Below the pieces are notes generated by a model. It was given only the letters and a program-made list of their open reading frames with translations. It did no database searches and was not told where the DNA came from. Shown here in pieces: positions 1-8,501 of a stretch of DNA of 64,000 nucleotides; position 1 is the first letter of the stretch; the number at the start of each line of letters is the position of its first letter. A program made the position numbers and the translations under genes. The DNA is from CALGFI01 sp963786805 (GTDB taxonomy: Bacteria > Actinomycetota > UBA4738 > HRBIN12): positions 212,885-276,884 of the forward strand of contig CAWBAK010000001.1 of assembly GCA_963786805.1 (NCBI GenBank). Reading direction: 5' to 3'.

Positions 1-1
1 C

Positions 2-139
2 AATCCGGTGGGTGGCTGGTACGGCTTGAAGAAGGGCCTGCGTGGCCGGTTCGGCAACTACGTTCCGCCGGTCCTGGAGGCGATGGGGCTGGCCGAGGTG
101 GAGCACCAGGCACGGAACAACCGCATGCGCGCCGTCTAG
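2..139 (+). CDS. C-terminal fragment of an unrecognised protein
   Basis: An open frame enters from the left edge and stops at TAG 137-139, giving about 45 residues that start NPVGGWYGLKKG and end RNNRMRAV. Codon use is GC-rich and in keeping with the neighbours. It is the tail of a gene whose start lies outside the window. I do not recognise the family. It is convergent with the MFS gene that follows on the other strand. Confidence 0.5.
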   Translation, partial: NPVGGWYGLKKGLRGRFGNYVPPVLEAMGLAEVEHQARNNRMRAV

Positions 140-168
140 CCTCGGCGCAGTCGGCCGCCGTGGCGGGG

Positions 169-1347
169 TCACGTCGCGGACGTTCGGTCCTCGCGAAGTG
201 CGCTCGCGCCGATCGCTGCGAGAAGGCACGTCGCCGCCGGGATCGCGAACGCCGTCCTGAGCCCGACTTGATCCGCCGTGAATCCGACCGCGAGCGGACC
301 GACAATCGACCCGACGTAGCCCGCGGTGACGACGAGGCCGAGAGCGGTTCGACCGGGCCCGAGGACGATGGAGCCGGCCGCGCGGAACGCGAGCGGAACG
401 GCGGGCCCGACGAAGAGCCCGATGAGTGTCAGGGCCGCCATGGCGACGATGACCTCGTTCACGACGACCGCCGTGATCAGCGCAACCGCCGCGACCGTGG
501 TTCCGACCCGCACGAGGACCGTCGGATCGAACCGGATCGAGAGTCGGTCTGCCGTGAACCGCGAGATCGTCATCCCGACCGAGAAGGCGACGACGCCGAG
601 ACCCGCCGTCGCGAGGCCCGTGCCGACCGATTCGTTCAGGTACACCGCGCTCCACTCGGCGGCAACCCCTTCGGTGAGGAACGCGCCGAACCCGACGAGA
701 CAGAGCAAGAGCACGCGTCCCATCGGCCGCGCGTCCGAAGTCGACGGTGATTGGGTGAGGTCGCTCGGAGCCTCGTGCGGTGCGGGGAGCCATCGAAGCA
801 ATGGAAAGCTCCCGGCCACCAGCAGTGCCGCCACTAGTGGAAGGGCCACGCGGATCGACATCCCCACCGCGAGCGCCACAGACGCGAGCGCCGCCCCCGC
901 GAGCATCGCGACGCTCCATGTCCCGTGCATCATCGACATGATCCGGCGGTCGAACCGTTGCTCAACCGCTACGACCTCCGTGTTCATCGCGACGTCGAGG
1001 AGCCCGCTGGCGACCCCGAGCGCCGCGAACGCCGCGACCAGCACGCTCAGACCCTCCGCGTACGGCAGCGCCGCGAGCGCGAGGGCGAACAGCGGGATCC
1101 CGATCCGGACGACACGGCGCCCTCCGGCCCATCGAAGCGCCGGCCCGGCGAGCCGCGTTCCGAGGACGAGCCCGACCGCGTAGCCGGTCAGCGCGATCCC
1201 GAGCCCCGCCGCGTCGAGGTCGCTCTCGGCCTTCAACCGCGGGATCCATGGGCCGACGCTGCCCGCGACCAGGGCGTGAGCCGCGAACGTGGCCGTGACG
1301 GCGGCACGAGATCGGCCGAAGGACTGCGTCGTCGAGGTGGCGGACAT
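169..1347 (-). CDS. MFS transporter, 12-helix
   Basis: A 392-residue major facilitator protein, probably a proton-coupled exporter of a small molecule in the cytoplasmic membrane. The chain is almost wholly hydrophobic helices with the MFS loop pattern (GTRLAGPALRWAGGRR after helix 2, a long loop between helices 6 and 7, and a second six-helix half ending in ALREDRTSAT). I chose the ATG at 1347 (MSATSTTQSFG) because the frame upstream is arginine/serine-rich non-helical sequence that overlaps larB on the opposite strand. It is divergent from larB with about 115 bases between starts. The substrate cannot be read from sequence; it resembles YbjJ/FucP-type transporters only in general outline. 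Confidence 0.8.
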   Translation of the reverse strand: MSATSTTQSFGRSRAAVTATFAAHALVAGSVGPWIPRLKAESDLDAAGLGIALTGYAVGLVLGTRLAGPALRWAGGRRVVRIGIPLFALALAALPYAEGLSVLVAAFAALGVASGLLDVAMNTEVVAVEQRFDRRIMSMMHGTWSVAMLAGAALASVALAVGMSIRVALPLVAALLVAGSFPLLRWLPAPHEAPSDLTQSPSTSDARPMGRVLLLCLVGFGAFLTEGVAAEWSAVYLNESVGTGLATAGLGVVAFSVGMTISRFTADRLSIRFDPTVLVRVGTTVAAVALITAVVVNEVIVAMAALTLIGLFVGPAVPLAFRAAGSIVLGPGRTALGLVVTAGYVGSIVGPLAVGFTADQVGLRTAFAIPAATCLLAAIGASALREDRTSAT

Positions 1348-1462
1348 CAGCGTCGTTGTACTCCGTCGGGGACGGTGCCCGCGACCCGCGACGGCGTTCG
1401 CGATCGGGCGCGGACCGTGGGCTCGAGGCCAGCCGCGCGCCGGCTCGATATCGTCTGGGCTC

Positions 1463-2254
1463 GTGGCGACCACGTCGGCGTACGAGGAACGCCTTCGAGG
1501 CCTCCTCGAGCGTGTCGCGACCGGCGAGGTCGCGGCCGATCGAGCGGCTGAGGAGCTCCGGGATCTGCCGTTCGCCGATCTCGGATTCGCCAAGGTCGAT
1601 CACCACCGCGAGCTTCGCCAAGGTCATTGCGAGATCGTCTACGCACAGGGCAAACTCCCCGCCGAGGTCGGAGCCATCGTCGGGCAGCTGTTGAACGGGA
1701 ACGACGGACCGATCCTCGTCACTCGCGCCGACCCCGAGCACATCGGTGCCGTCCGCGCGGTAGCGACCGCCCACAGCGTTGAGGTCGTCGAGCGGCCACG
1801 GGCCCGATGCGTGGCGATCTCTCGCAACGTTCCCACGCCGCGAGGGCGCGTCCTCGTCGTGACGGCGGGGACCTCCGATCTCGCGGTCGCGGAGGAGGCG
1901 GAGCTCACGGCTTGCCTCATGGGCGCGGATGCCGAGATCGTCGCGGACGTCGGCGTCGCCGGCCTGCACCGTCTCGATGCGGCCCGCGAGTCGCTTTCGG
2001 CCGCGGACGCGGTGGTGGTCGTCGCCGGGATGGAAGGCGCGCTCGCGAGCGTGGTAGGCGGCATCGCGACCTGCCCCGTGATCGCCTGCCCCACCAGCGT
2101 CGGCTACGGCGCGAACTTCGGCGGCCTCGCCGCACTGCTGTCGATGCTCTCGTCCTGTGCCCCCGGCGTCGCATGCGTGAACGTGGACGACGGCGTCGGC
2201 GCGGGCTACATCGCGTCGATGATCGCGCGCCGAGCGAACGGAGCGGGCGGGTGA
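1463..2254 (+). CDS. larB: LarB, pyridinium-3,5-biscarboxylate mononucleotide synthase
   Basis: 263 residues with a PurE/AIR-carboxylase-like C-terminal domain. LarB carboxylates and hydrolyses nicotinate adenine dinucleotide, the first step in making the nickel-pincer nucleotide (NPN) cofactor. Visible signs are the N-terminal helical segment (RDLPFADLGFAKVDHHRELR, then GEIVYAQGK-like sequence) and the glycine-rich PurE-type core (LVVTAGTSDLAVAEEAE; VVAGMEGALASVVGG; PTSVGYGANFGGL). The GTG at 1463 begins VATTSAYEERL, right where the family starts; no ATG fits. It overlaps larC by four bases (GTGA), so larB, larC and larE are one operon. Confidence 0.93.
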   Translation: MATTSAYEERLRGLLERVATGEVAADRAAEELRDLPFADLGFAKVDHHRELRQGHCEIVYAQGKLPAEVGAIVGQLLNGNDGPILVTRADPEHIGAVRAVATAHSVEVVERPRARCVAISRNVPTPRGRVLVVTAGTSDLAVAEEAELTACLMGADAEIVADVGVAGLHRLDAARESLSAADAVVVVAGMEGALASVVGGIATCPVIACPTSVGYGANFGGLAALLSMLSSCAPGVACVNVDDGVGAGYIASMIARRANGAGG

Positions 2255-3486
2255 GATCGCTCTACGTCGATGTCGAGGGCGGGGCCGCGGGCGACATGCT
2301 GCTCGCGGCGCTGCTCGATGCGGGTACACCCGCCGCACCCGTCGAGGACGCGGTCTCCTCGGCGCTCGGCCGGCGCGTCGAGATCGGCACAGCAGAGGTC
2401 ACGCGAGGAGGGCTCCGCGCGCTCGCGCTCCGCCTCCCTCCCGGCCTGGACGACCCACACGCGCGGCGGGGCCCGCTCGGCCTGCTGGCGGCCGTGGAAC
2501 GCGCAGGGCTCCCCGATGGCGTTCGCGCTCGTGCGTCGGCCGTCCTCACGCGCCTCGGCGAGGCGGAGGCGCGCGTGCACGGCGTCCCGCTCGAGGAGGT
2601 GCGGCTGGAGGAGCTCGGCGCGGACGACACGCTCGTCGACGTCGTCGGAGTCTCAGCGGCCCTCGCGGAGCTCGACGTCGACACGATCCTCGTCTCGGCG
2701 CTTCCCGTCCTGGTGAGCGACACGCAACACAGCGCCGAGCCGCACGGCATCGACGATCCGCACGGCGGACATGGGTCGCCGGCGCCGGTGACCCTCGACC
2801 TCCTGCGCGGTTTCGCGTTGCGGCCCTGCGAAGCCCCTGATCTTCCCGAACCCGTCACGCCCACCGCGGCCGCGTTGTTCGCCGCGCTCGGCCGGCCCGC
2901 CGACGAGATCCCGTCGATGCGCCTCGAGTCCGTGGGAACCGGGGCGGGCACGAGCGACCCATCCGGGGTCGCGAACGTAGTGCGGGTTCTGCTCGGCACG
3001 CCGACCATGGAGCTCGCGGGTCTCGACCGGCGGTTGCTGGTCGTCGAGTCCAACGTGGACGACCTCTCACCGGAGCTCGTACCGAACGCGATCGAGGCGC
3101 TGCTTTCGGCCGGTGCGCTCGACGCGTGGTGGACGCCGATCGTGATGAAGCGCGGGCGCCCGGCCGTGACGTTGTCGGCGCTGAGCGACACGGCCGCGCT
3201 CGAAGACGTTCGGTGCGCGTTCTTCGAGTCGACCTCGACGCTCGGCGTCCGCGTCAGCGAGGTCGCGCGACGGGAGCTCGAACGTCGTGTGGTCGAGGTC
3301 GACCTCGAAGAGGGTGGTCCGAGGATCCGCGTGAAGGTCGGGTTCCTGGACGGGCGCGCGATCTCGGCCAAGCCGGAGCATGCGGACGTGGTGGAGGCGG
3401 CGCGCAAGCTGGAACGTCCCGTGCGGGCGGTGCACGAGGCCGCGTCCGCGCTCGCGCATCGGTTGTTGGAACGATCGGCACCGTGA
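2251..3486 (+). CDS. larC: LarC, CTP-dependent nickel insertion protein of NPN cofactor synthesis
   Basis: 411 residues, GTG start at 2251 giving VRSLYVDVEGGAAGDMLL, the family's typical opening. LarC inserts nickel into the dithio-pyridinium nucleotide made by LarE, using CTP. A histidine-rich stretch near residues 160-175 (HSAEPHGIDDPHGGHG) fits metal handling, and the C-terminal half carries the DUF111 core (VVESNVDDLSPELVPNAIE, WWTPIVMKRGRPA). In Lactiplantibacillus plantarum larC is split as larC1/larC2 and joined by programmed frameshifting; here both halves are one unbroken frame. Overlaps larB and larE by four bases each. Confidence 0.93.
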   Translation: MRSLYVDVEGGAAGDMLLAALLDAGTPAAPVEDAVSSALGRRVEIGTAEVTRGGLRALALRLPPGLDDPHARRGPLGLLAAVERAGLPDGVRARASAVLTRLGEAEARVHGVPLEEVRLEELGADDTLVDVVGVSAALAELDVDTILVSALPVLVSDTQHSAEPHGIDDPHGGHGSPAPVTLDLLRGFALRPCEAPDLPEPVTPTAAALFAALGRPADEIPSMRLESVGTGAGTSDPSGVANVVRVLLGTPTMELAGLDRRLLVVESNVDDLSPELVPNAIEALLSAGALDAWWTPIVMKRGRPAVTLSALSDTAALEDVRCAFFESTSTLGVRVSEVARRELERRVVEVDLEEGGPRIRVKVGFLDGRAISAKPEHADVVEAARKLERPVRAVHEAASALAHRLLERSAP

Positions 3487-4289
3487 GGAGTGCGATCGCG
3501 CCACGCGAGGCGCTCGAACGGCGGATCCGGTCTTACGGCGATCGCGCGCTCGTCGCGTTCTCGGGGGGAGTGGATTCCTCGCTCGTGCTGGCGCTCGCGG
3601 CTCGCGCGCTCGGGCCGGGTTCGGTCACCGCTGTGACGGCCGTGTCGCCCAGCTACCCGGCCGGAGAGCTCGAGCTCGCGGCGGCGGTCGCGTCGGACCT
3701 GTCGGTCGCGCACCGCACCGTGCAGACCCACGAGGTCGAGCGCGAAACGTACGCGCGCAACGACGAGATGCGTTGTTACCACTGCAAGGCCGAGCTTTAC
3801 GCGACGCTCGGACGGATCGCGGCCACGTCGGCCGAGGACGACGTCGTCCTCGCCGGCGCGAACGCGGACGATCTGGACGACTTCCGGCCGGGCCTGTGGG
3901 CCGGCGAGCGAGCCGGGATCCACAACCCCCTGCTGGAGGAACGCGTCGGGAAGGCCGTCGTCCGCGAGATCGCGCGCGGTCTCGGGCTCCGCGTGGCGGA
4001 CAAGCCGGCGCTCGCCTGTCTCTCGTCGCGAGTCACCGGTGGGATCCGCATCACGTCGGAACTCCTCGGACGGATCGACGCGGCCGAGCGCGAGGTGCGC
4101 GCCCTGGGCTTTGACCTCGTGCGCGTCCGTCACCTCGGGGCGAACGCATCGATCGAGGTCGAGCGCCACGAGGTCGAGCGCCTCAACCGGCACCCGCGGC
4201 TCCCTCGACTCCTCGATGCGATCCGCCGGCTCGGGTGGTCCCAAGTGGACGTCGACTCGAGCGGCTACCGCCCGGTCGGCACGGCATGA
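3483..4289 (+). CDS. larE: LarE, ATP-dependent sulfur transferase of NPN cofactor synthesis
   Basis: 268 residues of the PP-loop ATPase family. LarE adenylates the biscarboxylate nucleotide and replaces oxygen by sulfur. The PP-loop FSGGVDSSL is at residues 26-34. Three cysteines stand out: a CxxC pair at 98 and 101 (RCYHCKAEL) and Cys179 in PALACLSSRV, the position of the sacrificial Cys176 of the L. plantarum enzyme. Having all three resembles LarE forms reported to hold an iron-sulfur cluster rather than giving up their own cysteine sulfur; that reading is inference. GTG start overlaps the larC stop. No larA or other NPN-using enzyme is visible nearby. Confidence 0.92.
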   Translation: MRSAIAPREALERRIRSYGDRALVAFSGGVDSSLVLALAARALGPGSVTAVTAVSPSYPAGELELAAAVASDLSVAHRTVQTHEVERETYARNDEMRCYHCKAELYATLGRIAATSAEDDVVLAGANADDLDDFRPGLWAGERAGIHNPLLEERVGKAVVREIARGLGLRVADKPALACLSSRVTGGIRITSELLGRIDAAEREVRALGFDLVRVRHLGANASIEVERHEVERLNRHPRLPRLLDAIRRLGWSQVDVDSSGYRPVGTA

Positions 4290-4347
4290 CCGGCTCAACG
4301 GGCACGTGACCCGGCGCGAGGGGATCCCGCGACGTTAGGGTGGATGC

Positions 4348-4818
4348 ATGGGTGACGAAGACGGCGTCGGAGTGAAGGAGCTGGGCCATGTCGTCCTGTA
4401 CGTCCGCAACCTCGCACGGTCGGTAGCGTTCTACCGGGACGTGCTCGGCTGGCGGCAGGTCGTTGGGGAAGGCTCCATCGGCTTCCCCGCCGCGATGTTC
4501 TCGGGCGGTCGAACGCATCACGAATTGCTCCTCATCGATGTCGGCGAGGACGCCGCGCCGATCCCGCCCGGCCGCCGGGTGGGGCTGTATCACTTCGGGC
4601 TGAAGGTCGGGGACACGGACGAGGAGCTGCGCGCGATGCTCAAGCGTCTGCTGGACGCCGGGGTTCCCGTGGCCGGCGCGACCGACCACGGCATGACACA
4701 CAGCCTGTACATCGCCGACCCGGACGGGAACGAGATCGAGCTCTACATCGACGTTGCCGGGGTCGACTGGAACGACCCCGACGTGCTGTTGTCCAGGCCG
4801 AAGGCGCTCCGCCTGTAG
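4348..4818 (+). CDS. VOC family (glyoxalase / extradiol dioxygenase-like) protein
   Basis: 156 residues with two beta-alpha-beta-beta-beta modules. The first strand ELGHVVLYVRNLARSVAFYR and the second module (GLYHFGLKVGDTDEELR ... YIADPDGNEIELYID) carry the usual metal ligands: His near residue 14, His near 80 and Glu near 131 (NEIELY). This is close to the CatE-type single-domain dioxygenases, but substrate is not evident. Stands alone 58 bases after larE on the same strand. ATG at 4348 precedes the first beta strand by a normal length. Confidence 0.85.
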   Translation: MGDEDGVGVKELGHVVLYVRNLARSVAFYRDVLGWRQVVGEGSIGFPAAMFSGGRTHHELLLIDVGEDAAPIPPGRRVGLYHFGLKVGDTDEELRAMLKRLLDAGVPVAGATDHGMTHSLYIADPDGNEIELYIDVAGVDWNDPDVLLSRPKALRL

Positions 4819-4912
4819 CCGTTCGCCTACGCCCGGCGGAACGCGCTCGTTCACGGGGCGGTTCCCGAGGGCCGAACCTGGGTACTGCTGAGGACTCAAG
4901 GAGGTGGCGCCC

Positions 4913-5353
4913 ATGGGTATCGCGTTGATCCTTCTCGGGCTCCTCGCGGCAGGCGTGGTGGTGGACTTCGCCGTCGAGAACGACCTCGCCGGAGCTGCCG
5001 AGCGCACGTTCTCGCTATTCGGAGGCTCGTTCACGTTCAACGAGACGCAGGTCGTCCTGGGCGCGGCGTTGCTGGGTGCGCTCGCCGTCCTGTTCGTCGT
5101 CCTCGGCATCGGGATGTCCCGGGGCAGCCGGGGTCGCCGTCGGGCTCTCAGGCACCGGGTGTCCGAGCTCGAGCGAGAGAACACCGATCTCAAGACGAAG
5201 AAGCCGGCGGTGACGGTGGTGGAAACGGACCGCGTCCCTGAGGTGCCGGCCGACCGCGTCGACGTGACCGAAGCCGAGCGCCAGCGAGCCCTCGTCGAGC
5301 GTGAGGCCGCCGAGCGTGAGGCCGCCGAGCGGGAGCACGCGCCCCGGTCGTAG
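4913..5353 (+). CDS. Small two-helix membrane protein with C-terminal coiled coil
   Basis: 146 residues. The ATG at 4913 follows AAGGAGG at 4899-4905; a GTG at 4904 lies inside that site and is not used. Helix 1 (IALILLGLLAAGVVVDFAVE) and helix 2 (VVLGAALLGALAVLFVVLGI) are followed by a basic turn and a charged, heptad-like tail ending in repeated EREAAE units. The layout resembles LapA/DUF1049 envelope proteins, but I do not see enough to name it. The tail's repeat comes from a 15-base near-tandem duplication at about 5299-5333. Confidence 0.65.
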   Translation: MGIALILLGLLAAGVVVDFAVENDLAGAAERTFSLFGGSFTFNETQVVLGAALLGALAVLFVVLGIGMSRGSRGRRRALRHRVSELERENTDLKTKKPAVTVVETDRVPEVPADRVDVTEAERQRALVEREAAEREAAEREHAPRS

Positions 5354-5568
5354 CGGCGGCCTTCCATCTCGGGCGACGTCTCGTTCAGGTCGGCGTCGAC
5401 GAGTACTCGAACGCGATCCCTGGTCGGCGTCGGTCTCCTTCTCGACGACGACGTCAGCCGCGGTGGTCTTTCGCCTGCATCGCGCCTCACGGCCGGATGC
5501 GCTCGGACGGGACCCGGTGGCTAGGATGAGCGGCGCCGGACTCGGCTAACACGCCGCATCGGGGGACC

Positions 5569-7200
5569 GTGGCAAAGCGCATGGCCAACATCGATCTGGC
5601 TCGAGAGGCCGTCCTGCGTGAGGCGTGGGGCGACGCGTACGACGCGTTCATGGCCCTCGACCAGCCTGGCCTCTCGCCGCAGGACCTGGAGGGTCTCGCG
5701 GACTCGGCCTGGTGGCTGTCGAAGATCGACGAGTCGATCGCCGCGAGACAGCGTGCGTACACGAGCTACACGGAGGCAGGCGAGGAACTCCGGGCGGCCG
5801 GTTGTGCGCTGCGTCTGTGCATCGAGCACTTCCTGCGGGGAGAGCCCGCGGTCGGAGCCGGATGGCTCGGGCGCGCGCAGCGGCACCTGAACGAACAACC
5901 CGAGTGCGTCGAGCAGGGCTTCCTCGCGGTGATCCAGGCAACGGTCACGCGGTTCGGCGGCGAGCTCGACTCAGCACTTGCGCTCGCAACCCTGGGCGTC
6001 GCGATCGGACAGCGGTTCGGCGAGCGGAACCTCCTCGCGATGGCCATCCACACGCAGGGGCTGGTCCACATCGCCGCCGGCAGGGTTTCCGAGGGTCTTC
6101 CGTTGCTCGACGAGGCGATGACTTCCGTCGTCGCCGGTGAGTTGAGCGACTACTTCACGGGAGCGATCTACTGCAACGTCATCGAAGCCTGCCTGCTGCT
6201 GGAGGACGTCCGTCGAGCGGGAGAGTGGAGTGAGGCCGCCCGAGCGTGGTGCGAAACGATCTCGTCGGAGTCCCCGTTCCACGGGATCTGTCGGGTCAGC
6301 CGAGCCCAGGTTGCGAGGCTCCGTGGCGCGTGGTCGGAGGCCGAGGCGGAGGCGGCACGCGCCGTGGAAGAGCTCTCCCGCCTGGATCCGGCTGCGGCCG
6401 CACCCGCCCTCTATGAGATCGGAGAGATCCGGCGCAGGACCGGTGACTATGCGGGCGCCGAGGAGGCGTTCGCGCGCGCACACTCGTTCGGACTCGCGCC
6501 GCAGCCGGGTCTTGCCCTCCTCAGGCTGGCGCAGGGAAAGGTCGAGGCCGCCCAAACCGCCCTCGGCCTCACGGAGAGCGGCGATCCGTCGACCGCGCCG
6601 CAGCGCGCGCGACTCCTCGCGGCCAAAGTTGAGGTCGCGCTCGCGGCCGAAGACTTTGACGGGGCCAGAGCGGCGAGGGACGAGCTCAAGACCATCGCGA
6701 GGGATCTCGAGACGCCGGCGCTCGCGGCTTCGGCAGCCATCGCAGACGGGGCGGTGCGTCTCGCCGAGGCCGACCTCCCTGCTGCCCTCGGAAGCCTTCG
6801 CCGTGGATGCGCGACGTGGCAGGAGCTGAAGCTGCCGTACGAGACCGCCAAGGCTCGTGTGCTGTGCGGTCTCGCGTTGCGAGCTGCCGGCGACGAGGAG
6901 GATGCCGAGCTCGAGCTGCGCGCCGCGCTCGCGGCGTTCGAGCGACTGGGAGCCGTCCCCGATGCCGAGACGACCTCCGGGCTCCTGGCCGGACCCCAGG
7001 ACTTCCCGCGTGGGTTGACGCCGCGCGAGGCGGAGGTGCTCCGCCTGGTCGCGGCCGGCAAGACCAACCGCGACATCGCCGTCGAGCTCGTGATCAGCGA
7101 GCACACGGTCGCCCGGCACCTCCAGAACATGTTCGTGAAGCTCGACGTGTCGTCGCGGTCGGGCGCGACCGCCTTCGCCTTCGAGCACGGTCTGACCTGA
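5569..7200 (+). CDS. TPR-containing LuxR-type transcriptional regulator
   Basis: 543 residues. Most of the chain is alanine-rich helical hairpins of TPR type (for example DAYDAFMALDQPGLSPQDLE and GDYAGAEEAFARAHSFGL). The last 65 residues are a LuxR/GerE helix-turn-helix (LTPREAEVLRLVAAGKTNRD, then ISEHTVARHLQNMFVKL), the DNA-binding part. No ATPase P-loop is present, so it is not a full LAL regulator; the helical repeats probably sense a protein or ligand. GTG 5569 or ATG 5581 could be the start; the GGGGGACC just before favours ATG by spacing. It lies directly upstream of the flavin monooxygenase and may regulate it. Confidence 0.85.
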   Translation: MAKRMANIDLAREAVLREAWGDAYDAFMALDQPGLSPQDLEGLADSAWWLSKIDESIAARQRAYTSYTEAGEELRAAGCALRLCIEHFLRGEPAVGAGWLGRAQRHLNEQPECVEQGFLAVIQATVTRFGGELDSALALATLGVAIGQRFGERNLLAMAIHTQGLVHIAAGRVSEGLPLLDEAMTSVVAGELSDYFTGAIYCNVIEACLLLEDVRRAGEWSEAARAWCETISSESPFHGICRVSRAQVARLRGAWSEAEAEAARAVEELSRLDPAAAAPALYEIGEIRRRTGDYAGAEEAFARAHSFGLAPQPGLALLRLAQGKVEAAQTALGLTESGDPSTAPQRARLLAAKVEVALAAEDFDGARAARDELKTIARDLETPALAASAAIADGAVRLAEADLPAALGSLRRGCATWQELKLPYETAKARVLCGLALRAAGDEEDAELELRAALAAFERLGAVPDAETTSGLLAGPQDFPRGLTPREAEVLRLVAAGKTNRDIAVELVISEHTVARHLQNMFVKLDVSSRSGATAFAFEHGLT

Positions 7201-7323
7201 TCCGGGGCCCCAGGTGGTGATTCCTCACCACGACGCCCTCCGCCGAGTTGGTTCGTTCGAGCGATGAACGGATCGCGCGCCGCGCCTACGGTCCTCGATA
7301 CGACGAGGAACCAGGAGGCGGGC

Positions 7324-8445
7324 ATGGACGACATGAGCTCGGAACGGTTCGACACGGTCGTCATCGGTGGCGGTCAGGCCGGACTCTCCGCCGGCTACCA
7401 CCTGCAGAAGGCGGGACGGCACTTCGTGATCCTCGATGGCAACGAGCGCGTCGGCGACGCGTGGCGCAAGCGCTGGGACTCGCTGCGCCTGTTCACACCC
7501 GCCCGGTACGACGGCCTGACCGGACTCCGCTTCCCCGGCCCACGCTCGGCCCCCGCTCCGACGAAAGACGAGATGGCCGACTACCTCGAGGCGTACGCGT
7601 CGCGGTTCGACCTTCCGGTCCGAACCGGCGTCCGGGTGGACGGACTGGTGAGGGACGGCGATCGGTACGTCGTGACCGCGGGCGGCAAACGGTACGAGGC
7701 CGACCACGTGATCGTGGCCTCGGGAGCGCACCACGAGCCTCGGGTCCCTGCGTTCGCACGCCAGCTGGATCCCGAGATCGTCCAGCTCCACTCGGACCAG
7801 TACCGGAATCCATCCCAGCTGCGCGAGGGCGGTGTGCTCGTCGTAGGCGCGGGCAACTCCGGGGCCGACATCTCGCTCGAGGTCGTCCGTACCCACCGCA
7901 CGTGGCTGTCCGGACGGAGCACCGGCCACATCCCGTTCCACATCGATACGGTCCTTGCGCGGTTCGTCCTGATCCGCATCGTCCGTTTCGTCGGACAGCA
8001 CGTGCTGTCCCTGCGGACCCCGGTGGGCCGGAAGGCGCGGCGGAAGTTCCTGTCACAGGGCGGTCCCCTGGTTCGCGTCAAGCCGAAGGAGATCATCGCG
8101 GCCGGTGTCGAGCGGGTTCCGAAGACGATCGGCGCGAAGAATGGTTCACCGGTGCTCGAGGACGGGCGAGTGCTCGAGGTGACGAACGTGATCTGGTGCA
8201 CCGGGTACGGGCAGGACCGCTCGTGGATCCATCTCCCCGTCTTCGGTGAGGACGGCGAACCGCTTCATGACCGCGGCGTCGTCGCCTCCGAGCCCGGCTT
8301 GTACTTCGTCGGCCTGACCTTCCAGTTCGCGGCCACCTCGGAGACGATCCCGGGGGTCGGGCGCGACGCGGCGCACGTCGTGAAGCGACTTCTCGCACGC
8401 GATCGTGACCGGCATGCCGGCGCCGAGATGTCGGTCGTGGCCTGA
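7324..8445 (+). CDS. FAD-dependent NAD(P)-binding monooxygenase-like protein
   Basis: 373 residues, ATG 7324 behind AGGAGGCGGGC. Two Rossmann dinucleotide sites are visible: the FAD site VVIGGGQAGLSAGYHL near residues 12-27 and the NAD(P) site VLVVGAGNSGADISLEV near 175. The layout matches the single-component flavin monooxygenase / CzcO-like group, which oxidise heteroatom or carbonyl substrates with NADPH and oxygen. The C-terminus keeps the TGYGQDRSWIHLPVF block typical of these proteins. Substrate is unknown. It sits between the LuxR-type regulator and an LLM flavin oxidoreductase. Confidence 0.87.
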   Translation: MDDMSSERFDTVVIGGGQAGLSAGYHLQKAGRHFVILDGNERVGDAWRKRWDSLRLFTPARYDGLTGLRFPGPRSAPAPTKDEMADYLEAYASRFDLPVRTGVRVDGLVRDGDRYVVTAGGKRYEADHVIVASGAHHEPRVPAFARQLDPEIVQLHSDQYRNPSQLREGGVLVVGAGNSGADISLEVVRTHRTWLSGRSTGHIPFHIDTVLARFVLIRIVRFVGQHVLSLRTPVGRKARRKFLSQGGPLVRVKPKEIIAAGVERVPKTIGAKNGSPVLEDGRVLEVTNVIWCTGYGQDRSWIHLPVFGEDGEPLHDRGVVASEPGLYFVGLTFQFAATSETIPGVGRDAAHVVKRLLARDRDRHAGAEMSVVA

Positions 8446-8501
8446 CCCGCAGGGGACGGCGTCTCGCGCTGCCGAGGGAGCCGAGGTGAGAGCATCCGGG
8501 G

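Noticed and set aside
2262..4298. Long open frame on the minus strand opposite larC and larE
   Set aside because: It is arginine/serine-rich, has no family pattern, and runs against two clear lar genes; GC-rich DNA leaves such frames open by codon bias.
5296..5335. Short tandem repeat of a CGTGAGGCCGCCGAG unit
   Set aside because: Only two to three copies inside a coiled-coil tail; ordinary low-complexity coding repeat.
5971..7188. Open frame of about 405 codons opposite the LuxR-type regulator
   Set aside because: Antisense to a gene with clear TPR and HTH motifs; composition is that of the third-position GC bias.
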